Source: Methanobacteriota archaeon
Lineage (GTDB): Archaea; Thermoplasmatota; Thermoplasmata; RBG-16-68-12; EA-27
Length of the DNA stretch: 14,534 nt
Assembly: GCA_016207545.1 (NCBI GenBank)
Contig: JACQPO010000143.1
Location: 1-14,534, forward strand
Reading direction: 5' to 3'
Position 1 is the first letter of the stretch. Every line of letters begins with the position of its first letter. Below are positions 1-7,705 of the stretch, in pieces. Both the position numbers and the translations under genes were made by a program. The notes beneath the pieces are model-generated. The model was given only the letters and a program-made list of their open reading frames with translations. It searched no databases and had not been told where the DNA came from.

Positions 1-35
1 CGGAGGGGGAAAAGATTTCGGGGCACCCAAACGCA

Positions 36-41
36 CTTATT
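36..41 (+). promoter_or_regulatory. Possible TATA-like box upstream of msrA
   Basis: A short AT-rich CTTATT stands out in GC-rich sequence about 36-41 bases before the msrA ATG. It resembles the TATA-like boxes elsewhere in the window, but it sits further from the start codon than most of them, so a short leader would be expected. A weak GAGGCG-like stretch at about 65-70 could serve as a ribosome binding site. The call rests on pattern only. Confidence 0.3.
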
Positions 42-76
42 CTTCCCTCGACTACGCTCGGACGAGGCGGACTCGG

Positions 77-622
77 ATGGCCTTCGCGGGGCGGGAGGTC
101 GCGACCCTCGGCGGCGGCTGTTTCTGGTGCCTGCAGCCCCTGTTCCAGGAGCTCCGTGGCGTCGACAAGGTCGTCGTCGGCTACTCCGGCGGGCATGTGA
201 AGGACCCGTCGTACGAGTTGGTGTGCACGGACACGACGGGCCACGCGGAGGCCGTGCAAGTCACGTTCGACCCGAACGTCGTCTCCTACGAGGACTTGCT
301 GAAGGTGTTCTTCTCCGTCCACGACCCGACGACGCTGAACCGCCAAGGGAACGACATGGGAACGCAGTATCGGTCCGCGATCTTCTACCACACGCCGGAC
401 CAGAAGGAGACTTCGGAGCGCGTAATCAGAGAACTCGAGGCCGCCAAGCTCTGGGACGATCCCTTCGTGACGGAGGTCACGCCGTTCAAGGCGCTCTATC
501 CCGCGGAGGACTACCATCAGGACTACTTTAGGAAGAACCCGTGGGCGGGGTACTGCCGCCTCGTCATCGCGCCGAAGGTTTCGAAGTTCCGGAAGGAGTT
601 CCGGAAGAACCTGAAGAAGTGA
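77..622 (+). CDS. msrA: Peptide methionine-S-sulfoxide reductase MsrA
   Basis: This cytoplasmic enzyme reduces methionine-S-sulfoxide in proteins or as the free amino acid, repairing oxidative damage. The 181-residue product has the usual family length. The catalytic motif GCFWC lies at residues 14-18, with Cys15 as the expected nucleophile. The GYSGG segment, GHAEAVQV (the conserved Glu region) and GTQYRSAIFY all follow in the normal order. Cys160, in AGYCRLVIAPKVSKF near the C-terminus, is a likely resolving cysteine, so recycling by thioredoxin is expected. No signal peptide is seen. The ATG at 77 starts just ahead of the first conserved strand. The gene stands alone and converges on the treT homologue 47 bases downstream; nothing visible ties it to the sugar cluster. 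Confidence 0.95.
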   Translation: MAFAGREVATLGGGCFWCLQPLFQELRGVDKVVVGYSGGHVKDPSYELVCTDTTGHAEAVQVTFDPNVVSYEDLLKVFFSVHDPTTLNRQGNDMGTQYRSAIFYHTPDQKETSERVIRELEAAKLWDDPFVTEVTPFKALYPAEDYHQDYFRKNPWAGYCRLVIAPKVSKFRKEFRKNLKK

Positions 623-669
623 GACGCCCTGCGTGGGCTCACGGGACTGGACACTCCGTAGCGCAGGCC

Positions 670-1929
670 TCAGGCGGCAAGCTGCTGGAAGAGCCGCAGG
701 TAATCCCGCAGGTACCGCGTGATCAGGAAGTGGGTATGGACGCGTTCCCGTCCCGACTTCCCCATCGCCTTTCGCCGTTTCTCGTCACGCAGAAGCTCCA
801 CCGTTCGCGCTGCGGCCTCTTCGACCGTGGACACGAGATAGCCGTCGCGACCGTCGCGGATCTGCATCGCGATTCCCGTTGCGTTGCCGCCAACAACGGG
901 CACGCGCTTCCATAGCGATTCGCTCACGATCAGGCCGAACCCCTCCCGCAGCGATTTCGCCAGGGCGACGTCCGTCTCCCGCTGGAGGACGTTCACCTCG
1001 AGGGCTCCCACCCCGCGAAGGTCCGTGAGGAGATGGACATCTGGGTCCTCTCCCGCATGCCGCGCAGCGCGCTCGAACCACAACCATCCCTCCGGATCGT
1101 CGCGGGCCATGGAACCGATGAGCAGGAGCTGCACGCTTGGGAATTCTTTTTTCACAATCCGGTAGGCGTCGATGACGCCCAGCGGGTCTTTCCAGGGGTC
1201 GAACCGTCCGACCTGGCTAATCACCGGACGCCCCGGGTCGAACCCGGAACGGGAGAGGACGCTGTGCCGTTCCTCCTCCGCCACGCTCCGATTCTTGGGG
1301 CTGAGGGGGTCGATTGCGGGTGGCGCGATGAACGCCTTGCGCACGAAGACGCCGGACGGCACGTACGCGTCCGCACTGAAGATAGAAGCATCGTACGCGC
1401 TGATGTAGGGCGAGAGAAGCCCGATGGCCGAGGGGTCGGGAACCGTCAGGTCGAGGTGGCACCGCCAGATCCATCGGGCCTTCCGCTCGCATAGGTCCAC
1501 GAATGGGGCGGGTTGGGGGTCGTGCACCACGACGAAGTCGTAGTCGTCCTGGAACCCGGCGGCGTTGGTCTCGTTGACGTGGCGATACGTGGCGATCATC
1601 TCGGGCGTAAGGCTGATCGCGGCTCCTTGGAGTCCGTTGTGGAGGGTTTTCGTGATTTCGAAGAACGTCTTCGGGCCGGACAGGACAAACCAGTGCGCAT
1701 CGAGGCCGACATCTCGGAGGAGAGGGACGACGCTGTGGAGCAGTTCCGCGACCCCGCCCCCGTAGGGGGTCGCGTTCACATGGGCAACCCGCTTCCCCTT
1801 CAGCTTGCTCGCGAGGGCGAGGATCTCCGCGTGCGCGGCCTGGCCGATGATCTCCCGATAGTCCGATAGCCGCTTCTCCACGACTTCGACTTCATCCACG
1901 ATTGCACGCCCCGAGAGAAGGCCGTCCAT
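670..1929 (-). CDS. treT: Trehalose synthase TreT-like (trehalose glycosyltransferring synthase, GT4)
   Basis: TreT enzymes reversibly join glucose from ADP- or UDP-glucose to glucose, giving trehalose. The 419-residue product has the TreT length and GT-B layout. VNATPYGGGVAE at residues 51-62 is the glycine loop of the N-terminal Rossmann domain. SQVGRFDPWKDP at 238-249 carries the Arg/Lys pair that binds the nucleotide-sugar phosphates. EGFGLIVSE at 329-337 is the E-x7-E motif of retaining GT4 enzymes. It diverges from the MalK-type ATPase gene with only 48 bases between them, and TreT genes are also found within trehalose/maltose transporter clusters in Thermococcales. The likely job is handling imported trehalose, or making it as a compatible solute. 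Direction in vivo and nucleotide preference cannot be read from sequence. A GTG at codon 11 is an alternative start. Confidence 0.85.
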   Translation of the reverse strand: MDGLLSGRAIVDEVEVVEKRLSDYREIIGQAAHAEILALASKLKGKRVAHVNATPYGGGVAELLHSVVPLLRDVGLDAHWFVLSGPKTFFEITKTLHNGLQGAAISLTPEMIATYRHVNETNAAGFQDDYDFVVVHDPQPAPFVDLCERKARWIWRCHLDLTVPDPSAIGLLSPYISAYDASIFSADAYVPSGVFVRKAFIAPPAIDPLSPKNRSVAEEERHSVLSRSGFDPGRPVISQVGRFDPWKDPLGVIDAYRIVKKEFPSVQLLLIGSMARDDPEGWLWFERAARHAGEDPDVHLLTDLRGVGALEVNVLQRETDVALAKSLREGFGLIVSESLWKRVPVVGGNATGIAMQIRDGRDGYLVSTVEEAAARTVELLRDEKRRKAMGKSGRERVHTHFLITRYLRDYLRLFQQLAA

Positions 1930-1938
1930 GGCGAACCG

Positions 1939-1946
1939 TAATTTAT
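1939..1946. promoter_or_regulatory. AT-rich promoter element between treT and malK
   Basis: TAATTTAT is the only AT-rich block in the 48 bases separating the divergent treT and malK-like genes. It lies 32-39 bases before the malK ATG at 1978, a plausible TATA position with a very short leader. It lies only 10-17 bases before the treT ATG at 1929, which is too close for a TATA box serving that start unless treT begins further in. With one box in so short a gap, the two genes may be regulated together. No inverted repeat resembling a TrmB operator was recognised. Confidence 0.4.
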
Positions 1947-1977
1947 CCCTTGCCCATTAGGTGCCGAGGCGAGGGGG

Positions 1978-3063
1978 ATGGCCCGGGTCTTGGTGAAGGA
2001 CCTCACGAAGCGGTACGGAGATGTCGTCGCCGTCGACCGGCTGAACCTCGAAGTGAAGGACAAGGAGTTCGTCGTCCTCCTTGGCCCGTCCGGGTGCGGG
2101 AAGACGACGACGTTGCGCAGCATCGCGGGCCTCGAGGATGTCACGGAGGGCGAAATCTACATCGGCGACCGGCTTGTGAACGACCTGGATCCGAAGCAGC
2201 GCAACGTCGCGATGGTATTCCAGAGCTACGCGCTCTATCCCCACATGACCGTGTTCAAGAACATGTCGTTCCCCCTAGAGAACGCACGGATTCGGAAGCA
2301 GGAAATCGCCCGGCGGGTAAGGGAGACCGCAGAGTTGCTCCAAATCGAGAACCTACTCGCCCGCAAGCCGAGCCAGCTCAGCGGCGGGCAGCGGCAGCGG
2401 GTGGCCCTCGGCCGAGCGCTTGTCCGGGAGCCGACGGTCTTCCTCATGGACGAGCCGCTCAGCAACCTTGACGCTAAGCTACGCGTCCACATGCGCGCGG
2501 AACTGAAGAAGCTTCAGAAGGACATCGGTGTGACGACCATCTACGTGACCCACGACCAGGTCGAGGCGATGACTATGGCGGACCGGGTCGCCCTCATGGA
2601 CTTGGGCCTCCTCAAGCAGTTCGCGACGCCCCAGAACGTGTACTCGCAGCCTGCCGATGTGTTCGTCGCGGGCTTCGTCGGCAGTCCGCCGATCAACATG
2701 TTCGATTGTGACCTCGCGGACGAGGGCGTGCTCGACGCGGGGGAGTTCCGCATCCCCATCCCGCAGCCGTACCGGGAACTCGTTGCGAAAGCCAACACGA
2801 GGGAGTTCACGCTCGCAATCCGCCCCCAGGACGTCGTCGTGCAGCGGGAGCCTCCCGCGGGCGACGGAGGGATTGAGACCGAGCTCTACACGACGGAGCC
2901 GCTGGGGGACGTCGTCATCCTCGACCTCAAGGTGGGGGACCGGCTCATGAAGGTCGTCGTGAGCCCCAACTTCGACATCGAAGGCACGACCCGTCTCTGG
3001 GTTCGGTTCCCCGAGCGGAAGATTCACCTTTTCGACCGGAAGACGGGGTGGATCCTTCACTAG
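1978..3063 (+). CDS. malK: Sugar ABC transporter ATP-binding protein (MalK/UgpC/MsmK type)
   Basis: This is the ATPase that powers carbohydrate uptake, acting as a homodimer on the cytoplasmic face of the permease. The 361-residue product shows every ABC motif: Walker A GPSGCGKT at residues 36-43, the Q-loop Gln82, signature LSGGQ at 134-138, Walker B FLMDEP with catalytic Glu159, the D-loop SNLD, and the switch His192. From about residue 240 there is the C-terminal OB/TOBE-type regulatory domain typical of the CUT1 sugar importer subfamily. Its natural partners are the fused permease and binding protein encoded on the opposite strand at 4249-7593. The debranching-type glycosidase gene follows after 18 bases, so the two probably share a transcript. 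The exact substrate cannot be told from the ATPase. Confidence 0.92.
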   Translation: MARVLVKDLTKRYGDVVAVDRLNLEVKDKEFVVLLGPSGCGKTTTLRSIAGLEDVTEGEIYIGDRLVNDLDPKQRNVAMVFQSYALYPHMTVFKNMSFPLENARIRKQEIARRVRETAELLQIENLLARKPSQLSGGQRQRVALGRALVREPTVFLMDEPLSNLDAKLRVHMRAELKKLQKDIGVTTIYVTHDQVEAMTMADRVALMDLGLLKQFATPQNVYSQPADVFVAGFVGSPPINMFDCDLADEGVLDAGEFRIPIPQPYRELVAKANTREFTLAIRPQDVVVQREPPAGDGGIETELYTTEPLGDVVILDLKVGDRLMKVVVSPNFDIEGTTRLWVRFPERKIHLFDRKTGWILH

Positions 3064-3071
3064 GGCTTTGC

Positions 3072-3075
3072 GGAG
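3072..3075 (+). promoter_or_regulatory. Shine-Dalgarno-like GGAG before the GTG start at 3082
   Basis: GGAG lies six bases before a GTG codon, within the 18-base gap after the MalK stop. This supports translation of the glycosidase from a shared mRNA and decides the GTG start. It contrasts with most other genes here, which have a TATA-like box but no visible Shine-Dalgarno sequence. Confidence 0.45.
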
Positions 3076-3081
3076 ACGACC

Positions 3082-4242
3082 GTGTTCGAGGATTTGAGAC
3101 GACGCCTCCTGGGAGACCTGGACCGACTCCGAGACCCCGAGGGGTTCCTGCGGGCGGGGTACCCCCGGTACCACACCCTGTTCGGTCGGGATTCCCTCAT
3201 TGCCGCCTGGCAGACGCTGCGGATCGATCCGACGATCACCGCGTCCACGTTGCGGGTCCTCGCCCGGTACCAAGGACGGAAGGTCCATCCTCGATCGGAG
3301 GAGGAGCCCGGAAAAATCCTCCACGAGCACCGCTTCGACGTCGCGTCGCAGGCGGAACTCCCGGAGTGGGAGTTCCCGTACTACGGGAGCGTGGACAGTA
3401 CGCCCCTCTTCCTGATCGTCGGAGACACGTATGTGCGCGAGACTGGGGACCTTCCCCTTTTGAACGAGTTATGGGACTCCTTCGCGTCGGCGTACGGGTG
3501 GATGGTCCGGTTCGGTGATGCGGACAGGGACGGGTACCTCGAGTACGAGCGCAAGAACGCTCACGGACTGTTCCACCAGGGGTGGAAAGATGGATCCGGG
3601 GATCACCTCTCCATCCAGCCACCCGTCGCGCTCGTGGAGGTCCAAGGCTACGCGTTTTCCGCCTATAGGGCCTTTGCCTCCCTCGCGGAGACGCGGGGCG
3701 AGAAGTCACAGGCGGTCGAGGCGCGGCAGCGAGCCGCCAGGATTCGCGGAACGTTCGACCGGGACTTCTGGATTGAGGACGACGGTTTCTATGCGCTAGG
3801 TTTGGATGGTGCGAAGCGCCCACGCCGGGCGGTGACATCGAACCCTGGACACCTCCTGTTCAGTGGCCTGTTGCCGCGTGAGAAGGCCCTCCGGGTTGTC
3901 GAGCGGCTTTTCCAAGAGGACCTTTGGACGCCCTTCGGCGTGCGGACTCACGCGACGTCGGAGCCGGACTTCGATCCGTTCGGGTACCACCTGGGGACTG
4001 TATGGCCCCACGACAACTGGTTCATCTATCGAGGACTGCGCGCGATGGGGCTCTCACGAGAGGCGGAACGAATCAAAGCTGCCCTGCTGCGGGCGTACGA
4101 AGAACTGGGAAGGATTCCCGAGCTGTACGCAGTCACGGACGATCGGATCCGCGACTTGTCCCGAGGGACGACAGTTACGATTGCAAACCCGATGCAGGCT
4201 TGGTCTTCCGGCGCGCTTCTCGACATGATTTCCGATCGCTGA
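3082..4242 (+). CDS. Amylo-alpha-1,6-glucosidase-like catalytic domain (glycogen debranching family, (alpha/alpha)6 barrel)
   Basis: It probably hydrolyses alpha-glucosidic bonds in oligosaccharides or glycogen branches. The 386 residues contain the landmark motifs of the bacterial and archaeal debranching family: LFGRDSLIAAWQTL near the start, LARYQGRKVHPRSEEEPGKILHE, YYGSVDSTPLFL, GLFHQGWKDGSG, VEVQGYAFSA, TSNPGHLLFSG, YHLGTVWPHDNWF and PMQAWSSGALL near the end. As I recall the family, most such proteins carry an additional N-terminal beta-rich domain of some 250-300 residues. It is absent here, because MalK ends 18 bases upstream and the conserved barrel begins almost at residue 1. No signal peptide is present, so the enzyme is likely cytoplasmic and acts on imported or stored glucans. 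Its 3' end lies six bases from the convergent permease gene. Catalytic acids were not assigned. Confidence 0.82.
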   Translation: MFEDLRRRLLGDLDRLRDPEGFLRAGYPRYHTLFGRDSLIAAWQTLRIDPTITASTLRVLARYQGRKVHPRSEEEPGKILHEHRFDVASQAELPEWEFPYYGSVDSTPLFLIVGDTYVRETGDLPLLNELWDSFASAYGWMVRFGDADRDGYLEYERKNAHGLFHQGWKDGSGDHLSIQPPVALVEVQGYAFSAYRAFASLAETRGEKSQAVEARQRAARIRGTFDRDFWIEDDGFYALGLDGAKRPRRAVTSNPGHLLFSGLLPREKALRVVERLFQEDLWTPFGVRTHATSEPDFDPFGYHLGTVWPHDNWFIYRGLRAMGLSREAERIKAALLRAYEELGRIPELYAVTDDRIRDLSRGTTVTIANPMQAWSSGALLDMISDR

Positions 4243-4248
4243 GCCCGC

Positions 4249-6192
4249 CTAGCCCTTAATCGTCCAACCAATCATGCCCCGAATGTAGAACCGCTGCAGC
4301 AGGGCGTACACGATGACGGGCACCAGAAGCACCAGCACGGAGGCGGCGGAAAGGAGGCCCCAGTCGACGAGAAACTGCGAGATTCCCAGCTTGGGCACGA
4401 GCTGCGTCGCGAGTTGCTGATTCGAGGAGGGCGAGATGAGGATCAGCGCGAAGAAGAAGTCGTTCCAAACCCACATGAACTGCAACACGGCCACCGCCGC
4501 AAGGGCGGGAAGGGCCATCGGCAGAACAATCCGGTAGAAGATCTTGAAGTCCGAAGCCCCGTCGACCCTCGCCGCCTCCTCGACCTCCGTCGGGAGAGTG
4601 AGGAAGAAGTTGCGCATGAACAGAAGAATCCAGGGAATTCCCCACGCGGAGTGGACGAGAATGAGGGCGAGGTGATTGTCGAAGAGGCCTAGCTCCTCCA
4701 TCTTCAGGCGGATGGGGACGGCCACCATCTGCTGTGGGATCGCCATCAGCAGCACGATGAAGAGGAACAGGTAGCTCATCGTCGTCCACGTCAGCCGGCG
4801 ACGGAAGCGGAAGCGCGCAAACCCGTAGGCAGCCAGCGTCGCCACGAACATAGGGACAAGCGTCGAGGGAACCGCGACGAGGAAGGAATTTCGGAACCCT
4901 TGGGAGAGCGGGAACGTGGGGTCGTTCCATGCCGCGTCAAAGTTCGCCACGGTGGGGTTGAAAGACCCAACGTTCCACCAGCCGTACAAGATTTCGTCGA
5001 ACGGCCGGACCGCAGCCATCAAGACGCCGACAAAAGGGATCAGCCAAAGGATGCCGATCCCCCAGGCGACGGTGTGCACGAAGACCCTGCGCACCCTCTG
5101 ACCCACCCTCGGCGAGAGAAAAGCGGCGCGCGGCCGCAAGAGCTTCGGCAATCGGATATCGATCCCCTGCAGGCGTCGGAATGGAGCCTTGGCGGCGGAA
5201 ATCGACCGGGCGAGGACTCGCCGAACGGGGCCGGCGCGTGGGCGTTTCCGGCTCCCTGGGGCGGGACCGGGGATCATCCTCCGGAACGTGAAGACGGCGA
5301 GGACCAAGGTGAAGACGGTCAGCAGAGTCGCAACGACCGCTGCGAAACTGTAGTTCCTGGGATCGAAAAGGCCATTAAAGAAAAACCGGAACATCTGGAG
5401 GGCGAGCACATCGGCGGCGCCGCCCACCCCGCCATCCCGGTTCGCCGCGGTGATGATAATGTCGAAGATCTTGAGCTCCCACAGGACCGTCATCGTGACC
5501 ACGACGAGCGTGATCGGTCGCAGAAGGGGCCACGTGACCTTGCGAAAGGTCTGCCATGATGAGGCCCCATCGATCTTCGCGGCTTCGAAGTAGTCCTTGG
5601 GAATCGTCGTCAGCCCGGCGGAGTAGACGATTAGGCTGAATCCGGCCCAAAGCCAGACGGAGCCCAGAATCAGCCCGAACAACAAGGTGTTGGGAAAGGC
5701 GATCCACTGGACGGCCAGGGAGTCGACCCCGAGAAGGCCGAACACGGCGGGAACGACACCAGATTTCTCGTCAAATAGGAATCGGAGGAACACGCCGCCA
5801 ACGATGAGTGGCGTGACCATGCCCAAGAAGATGATCGACTTTATGATCGACGAGCCGCGCACGTTCTGCAGAATGATCGCGAGGAAGAGGCCTGTGAACA
5901 GGGAAAGGGGCAAGTGTATTGAGATCCACAACAGGTTGTGGATGAGGGTTCCAAAGGGGATGCGGGCGTCCCGGAGATCGATCGTCCTGGGACTCGACAA
6001 CACGCTCTCGTAGTTCGCCAGGCCGACGAACCCGCCACCCGGAGATGACAGGAAGCTCAGTGCAAACGTCTGCGCAACGGGGATGATGACGAGGAAAAGC
6101 AACAGGAGGAAGGCAGGAACGAAGAAGATGCTTCGCACTATGGGCGCCAAAAAGGAAGAAAGGGGGCGCTGCGCGCCCCCGACCGACTTCAT
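4249..6192 (-). CDS. Fused sugar ABC transporter permease (MalF-MalG in one chain)
   Basis: This is the membrane channel of a CUT1-type sugar importer. The 647-residue chain contains two complete permease halves. Residues about 1-307 are MalF-like: about six hydrophobic segments, with EAA loop EAAKIDGASSWQTFRKV starting at residue 203. Residues about 370-647 are MalG-like, with a second EAA loop EAARVDGASDFKIFYRI starting at 539 and the C-terminal RFYIRGMIGWTIKG, typical of MalG ends. Between them lies a linker of about 60 residues (308-369) rich in Arg, Lys and Pro, consistent with a cytoplasmic connection. MalF and MalG are normally separate proteins, so the fusion would fix a 1:1 ratio. 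The frame is open throughout. It begins three bases after the binding-protein stop, so the two are co-transcribed. The ATPase partner is on the opposite strand. Confidence 0.93.
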   Translation of the reverse strand: MKSVGGAQRPLSSFLAPIVRSIFFVPAFLLLLFLVIIPVAQTFALSFLSSPGGGFVGLANYESVLSSPRTIDLRDARIPFGTLIHNLLWISIHLPLSLFTGLFLAIILQNVRGSSIIKSIIFLGMVTPLIVGGVFLRFLFDEKSGVVPAVFGLLGVDSLAVQWIAFPNTLLFGLILGSVWLWAGFSLIVYSAGLTTIPKDYFEAAKIDGASSWQTFRKVTWPLLRPITLVVVTMTVLWELKIFDIIITAANRDGGVGGAADVLALQMFRFFFNGLFDPRNYSFAAVVATLLTVFTLVLAVFTFRRMIPGPAPGSRKRPRAGPVRRVLARSISAAKAPFRRLQGIDIRLPKLLRPRAAFLSPRVGQRVRRVFVHTVAWGIGILWLIPFVGVLMAAVRPFDEILYGWWNVGSFNPTVANFDAAWNDPTFPLSQGFRNSFLVAVPSTLVPMFVATLAAYGFARFRFRRRLTWTTMSYLFLFIVLLMAIPQQMVAVPIRLKMEELGLFDNHLALILVHSAWGIPWILLFMRNFFLTLPTEVEEAARVDGASDFKIFYRIVLPMALPALAAVAVLQFMWVWNDFFFALILISPSSNQQLATQLVPKLGISQFLVDWGLLSAASVLVLLVPVIVYALLQRFYIRGMIGWTIKG

Positions 6193-6195
6193 GGC

Positions 6196-7593
6196 TTAGG
6201 CCGCTTCGATGTTCGCCAGCACAGTGTCGAGTTGGGACGGATCGGACCACAGGAGCTGTAGCTGGCTCCAGAACGTGGTCTGGAAAGCCCCACCGACTGT
6301 GTCGTCAAGGTCCGACAGGATGTCCTTCCCCGTCAGAAGCTTCGCGACCTCCGCGTCCACGGCGGGATACGCCGTCAGCGGCACGTTGAGCACCGTGGCC
6401 AGGTGGCCGCCCTGCCGGACCTGCATGGTCTGGGCCGTCGCGCTCGCCAGGAACTGGGCCAACTGCTTCGCCTCGGTCAGCTTGGTCGCGTACTTCGGGA
6501 CGAAGAAGTAGTCCGCGCCGAACACGATGCCCGTGGTCCCGGGCGCCTCTGGTAGGGAGAACACGCCGAGGTCGCTCGGGTCCGGCACCATGCCCGTGAT
6601 CCAGCTTCCCATGAAGTACAGGCCGTAGTCGCCGTTCCACCACTCCGTCACGCCCGTGTCCCACTGGCGCGGCGCGCTCCAGTAGCCGCCTTGCAGGGTC
6701 GGGACGAGGTTGTTCGCGAACACGTTCCGCACCGAGGTGTCCGTCCAGGCCAACGTCCTCGCGGTCAGTTGGCGGTGCATGTTCGGCCCGCCATACGTGG
6801 CGATGAAGTGCTCCGTGACGTCGGACAGGGGCCATCCCACGCCGTCGCCGCTGATGATCGCCTCGTTCGTCACGAGCGGGTCGATCGCGGCGAGCAACGA
6901 GGTAAATTCCGCCCACGTCGTCGGCGGCTGGAGGTTGTTCGCAGCGAAGAACGATTGCCGGTACCAGAAGCCGGGTTTCACCTTCCCCGTGTACGCGCCA
7001 CCGTAAATTGCGGTCCCGACCTTCAACGGGTCGAGGGCGCCTGGCGCGTAATTCGCCTCGTTGATCGTAGTCGCAAGGTTCTCCGCGTGTCCCTGTTGCC
7101 CGAACGTCTTGACGAAAGAGCTGGGCATGAAAATCAGGTCTGCGGGGGCCCGCTGCGCGGCGAAGTCGAGTGGGAGGCTCGCCTGCAAGTCCTCCTGCCG
7201 TTGCGTGATGAACTGGTAGCTGATCCCGGTCTGACGACTGAACAGGTCGAGGACCGGGAGGAACGCATCCCTCTCCGCGCCTGCCCAAGGCCCGATTACC
7301 TTCAGCGGCACGGGAGACGGACAGTTGAAGTTCGCATCCCGCGGCTGGCCGTCAGGGCACGCGGGCAGTTCTTCCGGCGGAATCTGGACGGTCTGCGGGA
7401 ATGCGTAGAACACGGTCGCAGCAGTAATCAGGTTCGTGACAACCAACACAACAAGGAGTGTCACAACCAGCTTGCCGGCAGATCTTGGGGCCGCTTGCCC
7501 CCCGGTCACACCCTCCGGCCCACCGCCTCCCTCACCCGGTGTCGCCAACGCGCTTCCTCCTCCGTGCAGTGCCGGGGGCAAGGATGCGCACAT
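6196..7593 (-). CDS. Membrane-anchored sugar ABC transporter substrate-binding protein (family 1)
   Basis: This is the likely receptor for the sugar importer, held outside the membrane to deliver ligand to the fused permease. The 465-residue product starts with about 40 Gly/Pro/Ala-rich residues and then one hydrophobic helix (about 42-64, KLVVTLLVVLVVTNLITAA). A short stalk with a possible Cys79-Cys91 disulfide precedes the MalE-like fold, seen in PLKVIGPWAGAERDAFLPVLDLFSRQTG written here in part as VIGPWAGAERDAF, then PADLIFMP, and the aromatic residues FWYRQSFFAANN and FMGSWITGM. There is no lipobox Cys after the hydrophobic stretch, so a signal-anchor is more likely than a lipoprotein. 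The ATG at 7593 is supported by a TATA-like box 24-31 bases upstream. A GTG at codon 29 is an alternative. The ligand is probably a gluco-oligosaccharide or trehalose, judged from neighbours only. Confidence 0.88.
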   Translation of the reverse strand: MCASLPPALHGGGSALATPGEGGGGPEGVTGGQAAPRSAGKLVVTLLVVLVVTNLITAATVFYAFPQTVQIPPEELPACPDGQPRDANFNCPSPVPLKVIGPWAGAERDAFLPVLDLFSRQTGISYQFITQRQEDLQASLPLDFAAQRAPADLIFMPSSFVKTFGQQGHAENLATTINEANYAPGALDPLKVGTAIYGGAYTGKVKPGFWYRQSFFAANNLQPPTTWAEFTSLLAAIDPLVTNEAIISGDGVGWPLSDVTEHFIATYGGPNMHRQLTARTLAWTDTSVRNVFANNLVPTLQGGYWSAPRQWDTGVTEWWNGDYGLYFMGSWITGMVPDPSDLGVFSLPEAPGTTGIVFGADYFFVPKYATKLTEAKQLAQFLASATAQTMQVRQGGHLATVLNVPLTAYPAVDAEVAKLLTGKDILSDLDDTVGGAFQTTFWSQLQLLWSDPSQLDTVLANIEAA

Positions 7594-7616
7594 CGCCTAA
7601 ATACTCTTGCCAGAAA

Positions 7617-7624
7617 CAAAATAG
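7617..7624 (-). promoter_or_regulatory. TATA-like box for the binding protein-permease operon
   Basis: Read on the minus strand, CTATTTTG lies 24-31 bases before the ATG at 7593, the spacing expected if transcription starts at or next to the start codon. The remaining 112 bases between this gene and the GNAT gene hold no other clear signal. A second AT-rich block (GTATTTAG, 7597-7604) is too close to the start to serve it. Confidence 0.5.
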
Positions 7625-7705
7625 ACCAATAGGTCCGTCCATGGACGGGCGTCGCGTGATGGCCCGCGCTCAGGCTGGAGGGCGAGGACCGCGAATCCCT
7701 TTCCC

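Noticed and set aside
623..669. A possible hairpin terminator between the convergent msrA and treT genes.
   Set aside because: No convincing inverted repeat with a T-run was found in these 47 bases on either strand.
2479..3330. A 283-residue minus-strand frame antisense to malK and the start of the glycosidase.
   Set aside because: Both plus-strand genes are secure from motifs, and the antisense translation shows no recognisable domain.
5150..5290. Suspicion that the MalF-MalG fusion is an assembly or frameshift artefact.
   Set aside because: The same frame runs without interruption through both halves and the linker, and the linker reads as plausible basic protein sequence instead of an out-of-frame overrun. 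It cannot be fully excluded without reads.
4900..5559. A 219-residue plus-strand frame antisense to the permease fusion, including the linker.
   Set aside because: It is a charged, low-complexity shadow of the permease gene, with no motif and no promoter or ribosome binding site.
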